A stretch of 64,000 nt of DNA from Fibrobacter sp. Its GTDB lineage: Bacteria; Fibrobacterota; Fibrobacteria; Fibrobacterales; Fibrobacteraceae. Numbering within the stretch: position 1 is the stretch's first letter; every line of letters begins with the position of its first letter. The position numbers and the translations under genes are program-made. The notes beneath the pieces are model-generated. The model saw only the letters and a list, made by a program, of their open reading frames with translations, searched no databases and was not told where the DNA came from. Below are positions 56,079 to 63,858 of the stretch, piece by piece. The stretch spans positions 53,516-117,515 of the forward strand of contig JAFXRC010000011.1 in NCBI GenBank assembly GCA_017526585.1, given 5' to 3'.

Positions 56079-57071
56079 ATGGGTAAAAAGTCTTCCGCAC
56101 TGGGTCGCAGCCTCGCCGATATCCTCAAGGACCACTCTGCTCCGGCAGCATCCGACATTCAACAGTCCAATACACAATCCGGCGAAAAAAACGCTGAAAA
56201 TTCTTCTGCTGTTGATAACTCCCAAAAAGTTGTCGAAATTAGCGTCGAACTCATCGACCCGAACCCGTTCCAGCCGCGTAAAGTTTTTAGCGATGACGAA
56301 CTGGTCGAACTTGCAGAATCTATCGAACAGCACGGTCTGATCCAGCCGATCGCCGTCCGCAAAGTGGGCGACCGTTACCAGCTCATCAGCGGTGAACGCC
56401 GTACCCGCGCAAGTAAGCTTGCCGGTCTCCCGACCATCAAGGCCCAGGTTTATGAAAACCTCGACGACAAGGCCATGGCCGAATGGGCGCTCATCGAAAA
56501 TATTCAGCGTGTCGATCTGAATCCGGTCGAAGTCGCCAAGTCTTATCAACAATTGATCGATAATCACGGCTATACCCACGAAGATTTGTCCAAAATTGTG
56601 AGTAAGTCGCGCTCCGCCATTACCAACGCACTCCGTCTGCTCAAGTTACCGGCACAGGTGCTCTTATGGATAGAAGAGGGTAAAATTTCTGGCGGTGCCG
56701 CCCGTGCCCTTTGCAGCGACAAAATCGAGAACCCCGAAGAACTTGCCCAGCGCGTTATCGACGAAGGACTGAATGTCCGCCAGATTGAAGCGATTGCCCG
56801 TGGCGAAGAACCCAAGGCAGCCGAAGCGGTCACCGAACCTGGGTCCGAAGACGAACCGGAAGTCCACGCCGACAAACCTGAAACTCCCGCAAAGCCCAAG
56901 CCGGAACTCAGCGCCGACATGAAACAGTTCGAGTCCCGCCTCGAAACTTTCTTTGGAACCAAGGTTCAGCTCAATCCGAGCGCCTCGACCGAGGCCAAGG
57001 GTACCATTGTCATCAACTACTATTCCATGGACGACCTTACCCGAATCCAGGAACTCATGGAAAACCGCTAG
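56079..57071 (+). CDS. parB: Chromosome-partitioning protein ParB (Spo0J)
   Basis: The 330-residue protein starts with a ParA-stimulating tail that includes G-R-S-L-A-D-I-L. The ParB/Srx CTPase domain follows (N-P-F-Q-P-R-K, Q-H-G-L-I-Q-P-I, G-E-R-R-T-R-A), then the parS-reading helix-turn-helix (T-H-E-D-L-S-K-I-V-S-K-S-R-S-A-I-T-N-A-L-R-L-L) and a C-terminal dimerization region after an acidic linker. The four parS-like palindromes 1.6-4.7 kb upstream are its expected sites. It is operonic with parA and followed 6 bp later by the M23 gene. Confidence 0.95.
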   Translation: MGKKSSALGRSLADILKDHSAPAASDIQQSNTQSGEKNAENSSAVDNSQKVVEISVELIDPNPFQPRKVFSDDELVELAESIEQHGLIQPIAVRKVGDRYQLISGERRTRASKLAGLPTIKAQVYENLDDKAMAEWALIENIQRVDLNPVEVAKSYQQLIDNHGYTHEDLSKIVSKSRSAITNALRLLKLPAQVLLWIEEGKISGGAARALCSDKIENPEELAQRVIDEGLNVRQIEAIARGEEPKAAEAVTEPGSEDEPEVHADKPETPAKPKPELSADMKQFESRLETFFGTKVQLNPSASTEAKGTIVINYYSMDDLTRIQELMENR

Positions 57072-57077
57072 GCGAAC

Positions 57078-57878
57078 ATGAAAGGCAAGTACTACATCGT
57101 ACAAATCATTCCGGAAGATTCCAAGGAAATCAAGAAGTACCGCGTCAATACGAAGTGGTTCTTTTTACTCAAGGTCCTCCTGGTACTGCTCGTAATCGCG
57201 GCAGGCTTTGTCATCTACAACGCAGGACGCATCGGACGCACGCTCGTTCAGTATGAAAAGATGCGTACTGCGAACGCCCAGCTCATCAAGCAGAATGCCA
57301 ACTACGAAGAACTCTTCTTCAGAATTGACTCGCTCTGGGTTCTGGAAGAACGCATCCAGAACATTCTCGGGACATTCATCGAAAACGATTCCGGAAAAAT
57401 CAACAGCCTTATCGACAAGAACCGTTTCGCCCACACGCCGTCGCAAAAAATCGACGTGGACTACGAAGGTATCCACGGCTGGAAACCGCCCGAAGAAAAA
57501 ATCCGCCTGGAACACATCCCCAACGTGATTCCAGTGGTCGGAATTGTGAGCAAAAAATTTAGCGAAGAAAACGACCACCTTGGAACGGACTTCTCTGCAC
57601 AGATTGGTGATCCGGTCTTTGCATCGGGCAGCGGCATCGTGGAATTCGCCGGGCAGAAGGATGAACTTGGAAACACGGTCATCATCAACCACGAGAACGG
57701 CTACGTGACCAGCTATTCACACTTGAAGGATATCAGGACCCGCAAGGGCCGCACCGTCGGCAAAGGTGAAATTATCGGAACTGTAGGCAAGACCGGCAAT
57801 ACCAGCGGTCCGCACCTGCATTACACCATCACCAAGAACGGTAAGGAACTGGATCCGGAAGTATTTATAAATTACTAG
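57078..57878 (+). CDS. M23-family peptidase, membrane-anchored
   Basis: The 266-residue protein has a short cytoplasmic start, a membrane helix (about 28-48), a coiled-coil (about 53-100) and a LytM domain with all zinc and catalytic histidines: His167 and Asp171 in H-L-G-T-D, His215 in Y-S-H-L, and His246/His248 in P-H-L-H-Y. It should cut peptidoglycan cross-bridges or act on them in the periplasm. It starts 6 bp after parB and ends 22 bp before the bactofilin gene, a pairing known from cell-shape loci. Confidence 0.9.
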   Translation: MKGKYYIVQIIPEDSKEIKKYRVNTKWFFLLKVLLVLLVIAAGFVIYNAGRIGRTLVQYEKMRTANAQLIKQNANYEELFFRIDSLWVLEERIQNILGTFIENDSGKINSLIDKNRFAHTPSQKIDVDYEGIHGWKPPEEKIRLEHIPNVIPVVGIVSKKFSEENDHLGTDFSAQIGDPVFASGSGIVEFAGQKDELGNTVIINHENGYVTSYSHLKDIRTRKGRTVGKGEIIGTVGKTGNTSGPHLHYTITKNGKELDPEVFINY

Positions 57879-57900
57879 GAAAATCACAAAAGAGGTAAAC

Positions 57901-58272
57901 ATGGCTATTAAAGGCGAACAGGAAATCACACAGATTGGCCACAGCGTCACCATCAAGGGCGATGTCAGCGGCAAGAGCGATGTTCGTGTTGCAGGCACCA
58001 TCAATGGCAGCATCTCCATCGAAGGTGAACTCATCGTGGAACGTCAGGGTACTGTTGAAGCAGAAATCAAGACCACCACGGCTGTCATTGCCGGTACGGT
58101 TAAGGGCAATATCGATGTAGCCGAAAAGCTCATCCTTGAAAGCTCCTCCCAGTTCGTAGGGAACATCAAGACTAAGCAGCTCATCATTCAGGAAGGTGCA
58201 ATCTTCCAGGGTAACTGCCAGATGGGTTTGAGGACAGCTTCTGAAAAGCCTGCCGCAAAAGAAGACAAGTAA
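57901..58272 (+). CDS. Bactofilin (polymer-forming cytoskeletal protein)
   Basis: The 123-residue protein is one bactofilin beta-helix core of repeating short strands. It runs I-G-x-S-V-T-I-K-G-D-V-S-G, then V-A-G-T-I-N-G-S-I-S-I-E-G-E-L and I-A-G-T-V-K-G-N-I-D-V, with a short polar tail at each end. Bactofilins form non-nucleotide-driven filaments that scaffold cell-wall enzymes or segregation proteins. AGAGG lies 7 nt before the ATG. Placement after the M23 gene and parAB suggests a scaffold for one or both. Confidence 0.93.
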   Translation: MAIKGEQEITQIGHSVTIKGDVSGKSDVRVAGTINGSISIEGELIVERQGTVEAEIKTTTAVIAGTVKGNIDVAEKLILESSSQFVGNIKTKQLIIQEGAIFQGNCQMGLRTASEKPAAKEDK

Positions 58273-58298
58273 GATTTTTGCCAAACCATAAGGAATAA

Positions 58299-58327
58299 CC
58301 TCTCCAAAAAAGGAGAGGATTTTTTAT
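58299..58327 (+). terminator. Terminator of the rsmG-parA-parB-M23-bactofilin operon
   Basis: Stem CCTCTCC/GGAGAGG with A6 loop, followed by A-TTTTTTATTT, 25 bp beyond the bactofilin stop. Confidence 0.9.
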
Positions 58328-58678
58328 TTCACACCTATATCAATAACTATGAAATTATTTATATAAATGGTAATGGTATATAATAATGTGGATAGTGAAT
58401 AGATTTGTGATAGTGAAATTATAACTCGATGAGTGTCAAAAAGTTACACGCTTAAATAAATTGATGATAAATGTTGAAAACTTTCATTCTGTTCACTTTT
58501 TTCAATGTTGATAAGTGTTGAAGTTTACTTTTCAATGCTAGTTCACAGCGAATTTACCGTTCTATGTTGAAAATCTGGAAAAAAATGCCCTTTTCAACAT
58601 GATTAACGTCACATTTTAGATAAAAATCGCTTTTTTTTGTTCGTTTTGCACATTTTATAGTTATATTATGCAAACAAA
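58328..58678. other. AT-rich gap with DnaA-box-like cluster; candidate replication origin (B)
   Basis: The gap has no gene. Within 130 bp there are reverse-strand TTTTCAACA (58472-58480), reverse-strand TTATCAACA (58506-58514), reverse-strand TTTTCAACA (58565-58573) and forward TTTTCAACA (58591-58599). TTATCAACA is a known DnaA box variant and TTTTCAACA is one base away. The rest is very AT-rich, up to the metallophosphoesterase promoter. Confidence 0.4.
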
Positions 58679-59416
58679 ATGTCCAAAATTTTAAAAATAG
58701 GCCAGATATCCGATATCCACATCGGAAACGGCGAGGAACTAGTGCAGGGAATCGATGTCTGCGCGAATTTCCGCAATGCACTGAATTCTGACTCTATGAA
58801 GAATTTGGACCTGCTTGTTTTGTCAGGAGACCTTGCTGAAAATGCAGAAGCCGGCGCATACGAGTATGTGGCATCACTTTTCAAGGACTACAAGTCCCCC
58901 TGGTGTGTCATTCCCGGCAACCACGACAATCTCGACCTGATGAAGAATTACTTCGATCTTTCCGGCAAGGTGTCGGGTGACAGGTGCTTTTACCGTTACG
59001 ACTTGAAGGGAAGATCCATATTCTTCTTGGACAGTGCCTGCGGAAATGTATCCAAGGAAGAATTGGACTGGCTTAAGGCTGAAACTGCAAAGGTCAAGGG
59101 TGAAGTCATCTTGTTCATGCACCATCCGCCTTGCTTCTGTGGACACCGTTTCATGGACTTGCGATTCCATCTCGAAAACATGGTGGAAGTTCAAGAAGTC
59201 CTAGGTGGCATCAATAACTTGACGCACATTTACGCAGGGCACTACCACCACCAGTTCGAGGTGAACATGGGTCGCCAGATTGTCCATGTTGCGCCTGCCA
59301 CACAGTTCCAGATTGATCCTAATATGCCCTATTTTAACTTGCAGAGTGCTGCTCCAGGCTGGCAAGTGATTAATTGGGGCGAAAATTTTGTAGAAACTGA
59401 AGTTTATTTTGAATGA
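58679..59416 (+). CDS. Calcineurin-type metallophosphoesterase (CpdA-like)
   Basis: The 245-residue enzyme has all metal-binding motifs of the family in order: S-D-I-H-I (near residue 11), S-G-D-L-A-E, G-N-H-D, M-H-H-P-P and G-H-Y-H-H. It resembles class III cyclic-nucleotide phosphodiesterases (CpdA) in length and motif spacing. The substrate could be cAMP or another phosphodiester. TATATTAT lies before a nearby out-of-frame ATG; the gene start at 58679 is fixed by the conserved N-terminal strand. Confidence 0.85.
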   Translation: MSKILKIGQISDIHIGNGEELVQGIDVCANFRNALNSDSMKNLDLLVLSGDLAENAEAGAYEYVASLFKDYKSPWCVIPGNHDNLDLMKNYFDLSGKVSGDRCFYRYDLKGRSIFFLDSACGNVSKEELDWLKAETAKVKGEVILFMHHPPCFCGHRFMDLRFHLENMVEVQEVLGGINNLTHIYAGHYHHQFEVNMGRQIVHVAPATQFQIDPNMPYFNLQSAAPGWQVINWGENFVETEVYFE

Positions 59417-59420
59417 CCCC

Positions 59421-59451
59421 TTGAATTTTTAAACCTTTTTGACTAAATTTG
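59421..59451 (+). promoter_or_regulatory. Promoter of tRNA-Met (TTG-N20-TAAATTTG)
   Basis: TTG 59421-59423 and TAAATTTG 59444-59451 are exactly 20 nt apart. The tRNA begins 10 nt after the box, the distance expected for a start just before the tRNA 5' end. Confidence 0.8.
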
Positions 59452-59461
59452 GGAAAAATTT

Positions 59462-59534
59462 GGCGGCTTAGCTCAGTTGGTAGAGCGTCGGAATCATAAT
59501 CCGCAGGTCTGTGGTTCGAGCCCACAAGCCGCTA
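59462..59534 (+). tRNA. tRNA-Met (anticodon CAT)
   Basis: The 73-nt cloverleaf has acceptor GGCGGCT/AGCCGCT (first pair G-T), D-arm GCTC/GAGC, anticodon arm with loop ATCATAA (CAT at positions 34-36), variable AGGTC, T-arm TGTGG/CCACA with TTCGAGC, and discriminator A. CCA is not encoded. The outer anticodon pair is a T-C mismatch. An intact A-T next to the loop and lack of three G-C pairs argue for elongator rather than initiator tRNA; an Ile-type CAT tRNA is the alternative. Confidence 0.93.
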
Positions 59535-59556
59535 GTATTTTGAAAAAGAGGCTGAT

Positions 59557-60003
59557 ATGTCAAGACGAATCCTAAAAGTGGCGTTGTTGATGATCGCCTC
59601 TTTTTTCGTAGCTCCGCTGTTTGTCGCTTGTGAAACCGACGAACAGAATGTTCCGCAAATGAACCAGGTGCAGGCTTCTGCACCTAAGACCGCACCTATT
59701 GTGAAGGTCGACGAGTTCACGACACCCGCTTCCTCCGAAATTACTGCAGAGAAGGCAAAGCTCTATGCCAAGGCAAGTGCCGCCCTCGTGGAACTCGGCG
59801 TTCGTTGGTCCGAAAAGATCGACAACGCAAGCGATACCGAAAAGATCCAGATCCTGAATGCCTACAACGTGGCACGCGACCAGCTTTGCGCCCGTGTTGG
59901 ACTTGCTGGCATTGCCGAATACAACTGGATTACGACGGTCGCGCTTCCGGATCCGAAGAACAAGACAACGTTCGAAGCCGCTGGCCTCAAGACGAACAAC
60001 TAG
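59557..60003 (+). CDS. Small lipoprotein of unknown function
   Basis: The 148-residue protein has a lipobox L-F-V-A-C (Cys25), a polar linker of about 40 residues, and a helical domain of about 80 residues (K-A-K-L-Y-A-K-A-S-A-A-L-V-E-L, Q-I-L-N-A-Y-N-V-A-R-D-Q-L-C). AGAGG stands 5 nt before the ATG. It follows the tRNA by 22 bp and may be read from the same promoter. No family recognised. Confidence 0.7.
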   Translation: MSRRILKVALLMIASFFVAPLFVACETDEQNVPQMNQVQASAPKTAPIVKVDEFTTPASSEITAEKAKLYAKASAALVELGVRWSEKIDNASDTEKIQILNAYNVARDQLCARVGLAGIAEYNWITTVALPDPKNKTTFEAAGLKTNN

Positions 60004-60027
60004 TCTGCCGTCTTCATTTCAAATTTG

Positions 60028-60060
60028 AAAGGAGCCACATTGCGTGGTTCCTTTTTTTTA
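60028..60060 (+). terminator. Terminator after the tRNA-Met / lipoprotein unit
   Basis: Stem AAAGGAGCCAC/GTGGTTCCTTT (one G-T pair) followed by seven T, directly before the convergent diguanylate-cyclase stop. Confidence 0.85.
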
Positions 60061-60065
60061 TAAGT

Positions 60066-61409
60066 CTATGAATGCAGGCTTTTCAGGTCGGGGGAATACA
60101 TCTTGTAGAAGTCCCTGCCGCGTTCCTTGACATAGTAGAGCGCCATGTCGGCTGCGCGGTAGAGGTCCTCGAATTTCTTTCCGTGATCGGGGAACATGGA
60201 TATTCCAATTGAAAGCGAAACGCTCTCTCCTAGGGGTTCGCCAGGGAACAAGCGTCTTGCCTTTTCCAGAATTTTTGCGGCGAGCTTGAACGCGGTATCG
60301 CTTTTGGTAATGTCGCGCAAGAACACCATGAATTCGTCACCGCCGATTCGTCCCTTGATATCCATGCCCTTGAATGTCCTTTGTAGCATGTCACCAATCG
60401 CAGTCAGGACGCGGTCTCCCGCTGCATGGCCGAACGAATCGTTGATCTCCTTGAACTTGTCAACATCGATCATCAGCAAGGTTCCGCAGCGGTCGTTCGG
60501 AGCGTTTTCGATAACCTTCATAATTTCCGCTTCCGTTTCTTGCTTGTTCAGAAGTCCTGTGAGTGAGTCTGTCTTGGAACGTTTTTCCAGCTCCAGTTTC
60601 AGCGACTGGATTTCTGTCACGTTGTTGATGAGCGCGATGATTCCGTTTATTTTCCCGTTTTCATCGAAGATTGGCCGCTTGATGAGTTCCAGGTATTCTG
60701 TACCGTTCGGTCCGTCTTCCCTGATGACGTAGTTCGTTCCTTTCCCGGTGCGGAGCAGTTCCTTGTCGGATTCCATGGCCTTGAGGGCGTTCTCCTTGTC
60801 GGTGCGGATTTCGATGTCGGTTTTTCCACGTATGGTCCAGGTCGGGTCGTCTTCGGTATGCAGGTGGTGCCAGTAGTGTGTCGCAAAAACGTACTTGCCC
60901 TCGGCATCCTTCAAGTAGATGTTGGATGGCAGTTCCTTCAGGATTTTTTCAACTTCGGAAAATGTCGCGGAGTCCTTGCTCTTGATGGCGTTGTTGAGTC
61001 GAAGCATCACGAGCTCACGCTTGAAGGGCGGCTCGAAATACTCGTTCGCTCCCGCATCGAGGCACATCTTGTAGTCGTCCGAATCGGGAACTGTCGAGAT
61101 AGCGATATTTGGAATGCCTACGAATCTCTTGTCTTCTTCCATGCTTTTCTGTAGCCAGAAGTTGTTCTTCTTGCATAGTTCCACATTGAAGAGTACGGCC
61201 GAGATGTTGTCGTGCTGCTTGTCTATCAGCTGCACGGCCTCCTTTTCGGAATCGACATCGATGATGGGAAATTCCTCCGAGAGCATCGCACGGAACTTTT
61301 TGAGAGAACTGTCCCTGAGATCCAGCAGGACCAGCTTCCTCTTGGAAATGGGCTTGATAACCTTGGCGTCTTCTATATCGCAGAGATTTTCGGTTTCGAG
61401 TATTTGCAT
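60066..61409 (-). CDS. Diguanylate cyclase with degenerate receiver and PAS domain
   Basis: The 447-residue protein has three domains. Residues about 24-142 are a receiver fold in which the phospho-acceptor position is Asn75 (L-F-N-V-E) and the conserved lysine near the end is lost (E-P-P-F), so it should not be phosphorylated. Residues about 155-270 are a PAS domain. Residues about 275-440 are a GGDEF domain with an intact G-G-D-E-F (356-360) and metal-binding D-V-D-K-F. The inhibitory RxxD site reads K-G-M-D, so product feedback is likely weak. It should make c-di-GMP in response to the PAS ligand. Confidence 0.9.
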   Translation of the reverse strand: MQILETENLCDIEDAKVIKPISKRKLVLLDLRDSSLKKFRAMLSEEFPIIDVDSEKEAVQLIDKQHDNISAVLFNVELCKKNNFWLQKSMEEDKRFVGIPNIAISTVPDSDDYKMCLDAGANEYFEPPFKRELVMLRLNNAIKSKDSATFSEVEKILKELPSNIYLKDAEGKYVFATHYWHHLHTEDDPTWTIRGKTDIEIRTDKENALKAMESDKELLRTGKGTNYVIREDGPNGTEYLELIKRPIFDENGKINGIIALINNVTEIQSLKLELEKRSKTDSLTGLLNKQETEAEIMKVIENAPNDRCGTLLMIDVDKFKEINDSFGHAAGDRVLTAIGDMLQRTFKGMDIKGRIGGDEFMVFLRDITKSDTAFKLAAKILEKARRLFPGEPLGESVSLSIGISMFPDHGKKFEDLYRAADMALYYVKERGRDFYKMYSPDLKSLHS

Positions 61410-61506
61410 TGATAATTCCAGTTTACATTATATATATAATTTTTTCCTGGAATATGTGCCGTTTTATTCCAACTTGGAATATGCGTTTTGATTTATCTCA
61501 CACCCG

Positions 61507-62358
61507 CTATAGGTAGATTTCTTTTGCCGTGCTGTAGAACCGTCGGTGTGTCCAGCCATACCACAATGCCGGATTTTCCTGAATACGCGCTTCAAGCCAT
61601 TGATTGAACGCGTCGTTTAGTTTTTTTGAACGGATTTCTTCGGCATGGAGTATCTTGCTTTGCGGGGATTCCTCCATCCAGCAGATGTACACGGGGGTCT
61701 CCGGTTCATGTCGGAGCAGGAATTCCGGAAGTGGATTTACCTTTGCGGGCTTGCCCAGAAAGTTTCCATCGGTGGCACTTGGGATTCGGCTGTCCTGGTC
61801 CATCAAAAGACAGAACAGGTTTTTATCCTTCAGCAGCTGCAAAAATTCCCTAGGAGTCCTAGCGTGGACTGAATAAGTTTTCCCGTCGATGGCGCGAATT
61901 TTGTTTTCGACAATGCGGTTCAACCATTTGGGTTTTAGTGGAATGTAGCTTGCTTTAAGGGGGATTCCAAGTCGACAGAGCCACGGACCCATCGCCTCGT
62001 AATTTCCGTAATGCGCTGTGAGAAATATTCCGCCCTTGCGCATCTTGTTGAGTACGGTTTCGCTCCCCGGTGCAATCTGGTAGTGTGTGCCGTCCATTTG
62101 GAAGGGGTATTGAATCGTTTCGTGGGGAAGCTTTTTAAATGAGCCAAACTTGAAGACAATGTCACTCACATGGTGTGACAGGTTTTTTATAAGTTGTCTA
62201 TAAAAAGTTTTTTTGTCTGTAATTCCGCAGATTTGGACATATTCGGTATTTGCCCTGATAGTCCTTTTTTTCCAGCCTGTGCTGAACAGCACAAGGAACA
62301 GAGCCTTTTCAAACAGAAGGGCTGCTATTTTTTCGCATGTCCTGTAAAAGCGGTTCAT
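61507..62358 (-). CDS. LpxL/HtrB-type lipid A acyltransferase
   Basis: The 283-residue protein has an N-terminal membrane segment and the HX4E catalytic motif (His116 to Glu121 in T-A-H-Y-G-N-Y-E). It also has L-L-M-D-Q-D-S and G-K-P-A-K in the substrate region, as in late lipid A acyltransferases. These transfer an acyl chain to lipid A precursor at the inner membrane. TAAATTGT lies 5 nt before the ATG. Which position is acylated is unknown. It is divergent from the phospholipase gene. Confidence 0.85.
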   Translation of the reverse strand: MNRFYRTCEKIAALLFEKALFLVLFSTGWKKRTIRANTEYVQICGITDKKTFYRQLIKNLSHHVSDIVFKFGSFKKLPHETIQYPFQMDGTHYQIAPGSETVLNKMRKGGIFLTAHYGNYEAMGPWLCRLGIPLKASYIPLKPKWLNRIVENKIRAIDGKTYSVHARTPREFLQLLKDKNLFCLLMDQDSRIPSATDGNFLGKPAKVNPLPEFLLRHEPETPVYICWMEESPQSKILHAEEIRSKKLNDAFNQWLEARIQENPALWYGWTHRRFYSTAKEIYL

Positions 62359-62472
62359 CGTCTACAATTTAAAAAAACTGTAGAAATTATTTTACTAAAA
62401 AAACATTCTCGGCATGGTTTAAAGTAATTATTTTGTCTGTCAAAAATCAATACCCAATAAAAGGAGAAAACA

Positions 62473-63363
62473 ATGAAGCTTGCTATTTCTGTTTCTGGCG
62501 GTGGAGCCCTTGGCATAGGACCTCTCCAGTTCATGCGTCGTCTTGAAGAAGATCTGGGAAAGCACCTGGCGGACATTGCCGATGCCTTTGCAGGAACATC
62601 GACGGGAAGCATTGCCGTGGTCGGTCTTTGCAACGGCATGAGTGCCGAAGAACTTTATAGTCTTTATGAAGATAATTTGTCTGCAATATTTACAAAGGTG
62701 AGCGCCGCGCGCCTGGTCACGAACAACTATTACCGCTACAACAACGCCAAGCTAAAAAAGCTTTTGCAGACAAATTTCAAAAAGTGCATGTACGAATTCA
62801 AGAAGCCCATGTTTATCCCGGCTACATTCATGAACGGTCGAAGCGTCGAGAAAGTCTGGGATCGCGGCGACGGCATGACGGAACAGTGGTTCGCCGTTCT
62901 TTCGAGCTGCTCCGCACCAACCTATTTCGATACCGTTTCTCGCACCAAGAACAATAAGAAGGAAATCTATTGCGATGGTGGCATGTGGGCGAACGATCCG
63001 ATTATGGTTTTGGAATCCGGTTTGAACAACGTAAAGGAATTCAAGAACAATTATAGAATTCTTTCCTTCAATACCAGGATGGACCGCCCTAACAGTGCGC
63101 CCAAGGATAAGAGTGTTCTCGGCTGGGGCAAGTATATTTTGGACGAATGGATTGCGCGCACTGGCAATTCGGGCTATTACGAAGCCTGTGCAAACATCGG
63201 TAAAGAAAATGTCTTCCGCGTGGCACCTCCCGTTGAAGAGAAGTACCCCATGGACGATGTCTCGCTCATCGGTGAAATCTCCAATATTTGGGATGAGTAT
63301 TATGACGAGGTAAAGAAGGAACTGCTCAAGTTCCTCAAACCGATAGACGGCCTCAAGAAATAA
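62473..63363 (+). CDS. Patatin-like phospholipase
   Basis: The 296-residue protein has the patatin Ser-Asp dyad set: oxyanion G-G-G-A-L-G (9-14), nucleophile G-T-S-T-G (Ser43) and C-D-G-G (Asp168). No signal peptide or membrane segment is visible, so it is likely cytoplasmic. AAAGGAGA precedes the ATG. It could trim phospholipids or acyl-lipids. Patatin effectors also occur in anti-phage systems, but no nucleotide cyclase or other partner is nearby. Confidence 0.9.
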   Translation: MKLAISVSGGGALGIGPLQFMRRLEEDLGKHLADIADAFAGTSTGSIAVVGLCNGMSAEELYSLYEDNLSAIFTKVSAARLVTNNYYRYNNAKLKKLLQTNFKKCMYEFKKPMFIPATFMNGRSVEKVWDRGDGMTEQWFAVLSSCSAPTYFDTVSRTKNNKKEIYCDGGMWANDPIMVLESGLNNVKEFKNNYRILSFNTRMDRPNSAPKDKSVLGWGKYILDEWIARTGNSGYYEACANIGKENVFRVAPPVEEKYPMDDVSLIGEISNIWDEYYDEVKKELLKFLKPIDGLKK

Positions 63364-63366
63364 CCG

Positions 63367-63525
63367 CTAGCCTTTCTTGGGCTTGTCGTGCGGATCCTTG
63401 TTGGCGGATTCGCTGAAAGGGAATACGAAACGACCGCGAAGGACACACCCCGGAGCGCCAGGATCGCATTCCTTTTTTCGTTTATTGCAGAAGGTGTTCC
63501 GCAGGTGTCTGCATTCGTAGCTCAT
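63367..63525 (-). CDS. 52-residue cysteine-rich protein
   Basis: The small gene is read on the minus strand. The peptide starts MSYECRHLRNTFC and has cysteines at 5, 13, 20 and 27 in an almost regular spacing, with H7 nearby, followed by a basic and polar tail. The four cysteines could bind zinc or an iron-sulfur centre. A perfect TTG-N20-TATAATTT promoter ends 7 nt before the ATG at 63525. An open frame continues upstream of the ATG but contains the promoter. The stop lies 3 bp from that of the convergent phospholipase. Confidence 0.65.
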   Translation of the reverse strand: MSYECRHLRNTFCNKRKKECDPGAPGCVLRGRFVFPFSESANKDPHDKPKKG

Positions 63526-63532
63526 ATATGGA

Positions 63533-63563
63533 AAATTATAAAAAAAGGCGGACGACAGCTCAA
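63533..63563 (-). promoter_or_regulatory. Promoter of the cysteine-rich small gene (TTG-N20-TATAATTT)
   Basis: On the minus strand TTG (63563-63561) and TATAATTT (63540-63533) are exactly 20 nt apart, with the ATG 7 nt further on. It is the main support for the gene. Confidence 0.7.
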
Positions 63564-63663
63564 AAAAACATGTTTCTAAGGCGTTGATTGACAGCAAAAT
63601 ATGTAAACAAATCGTCAAAGAGACAAAAAAATGAAAAAAAGTGAAATTTTTTGAGAAAACCCC

Positions 63664-63692
63664 TTGACGCTTGCGATTAAAAGTTCTATAAT
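63664..63692 (+). promoter_or_regulatory. Ribosomal RNA promoter (TTGACG-N17-TATAAT)
   Basis: A near-consensus sigma-70 promoter that also reads TTG-N20-TATAATTG. It is followed by a leader of about 160 nt (63700-63858) with small hairpins such as GGTC/GACC near 63743. Confidence 0.9.
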
Positions 63693-63858
63693 TGGCCTCA
63701 CCCACGAACGAGACGGTCAAACCGAAACGAACGTGACGGAGGTCCGAGAGACCGCCGGGAAGATTGAAGGAATCGGAGATGTGCTTAGTGACGGGTCCAA
63801 GAGATTTCTTGGAAAGTCAAGATACGAACGTGATTAACGGGACCAAGACTTTAAAAAA

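Noticed and set aside
62473..63363. CapV-type anti-phage effector
   Set aside because: Patatin motif alone is not enough; no cyclase, ubiquitin-like or other defence gene is adjacent.
63526..63720. Upstream extension of the cysteine-rich small protein (65 more codons)
   Set aside because: The extension contains the TTG-N20-TATAATTT promoter and the opposite-strand rRNA promoter; codon use is not coding-like.
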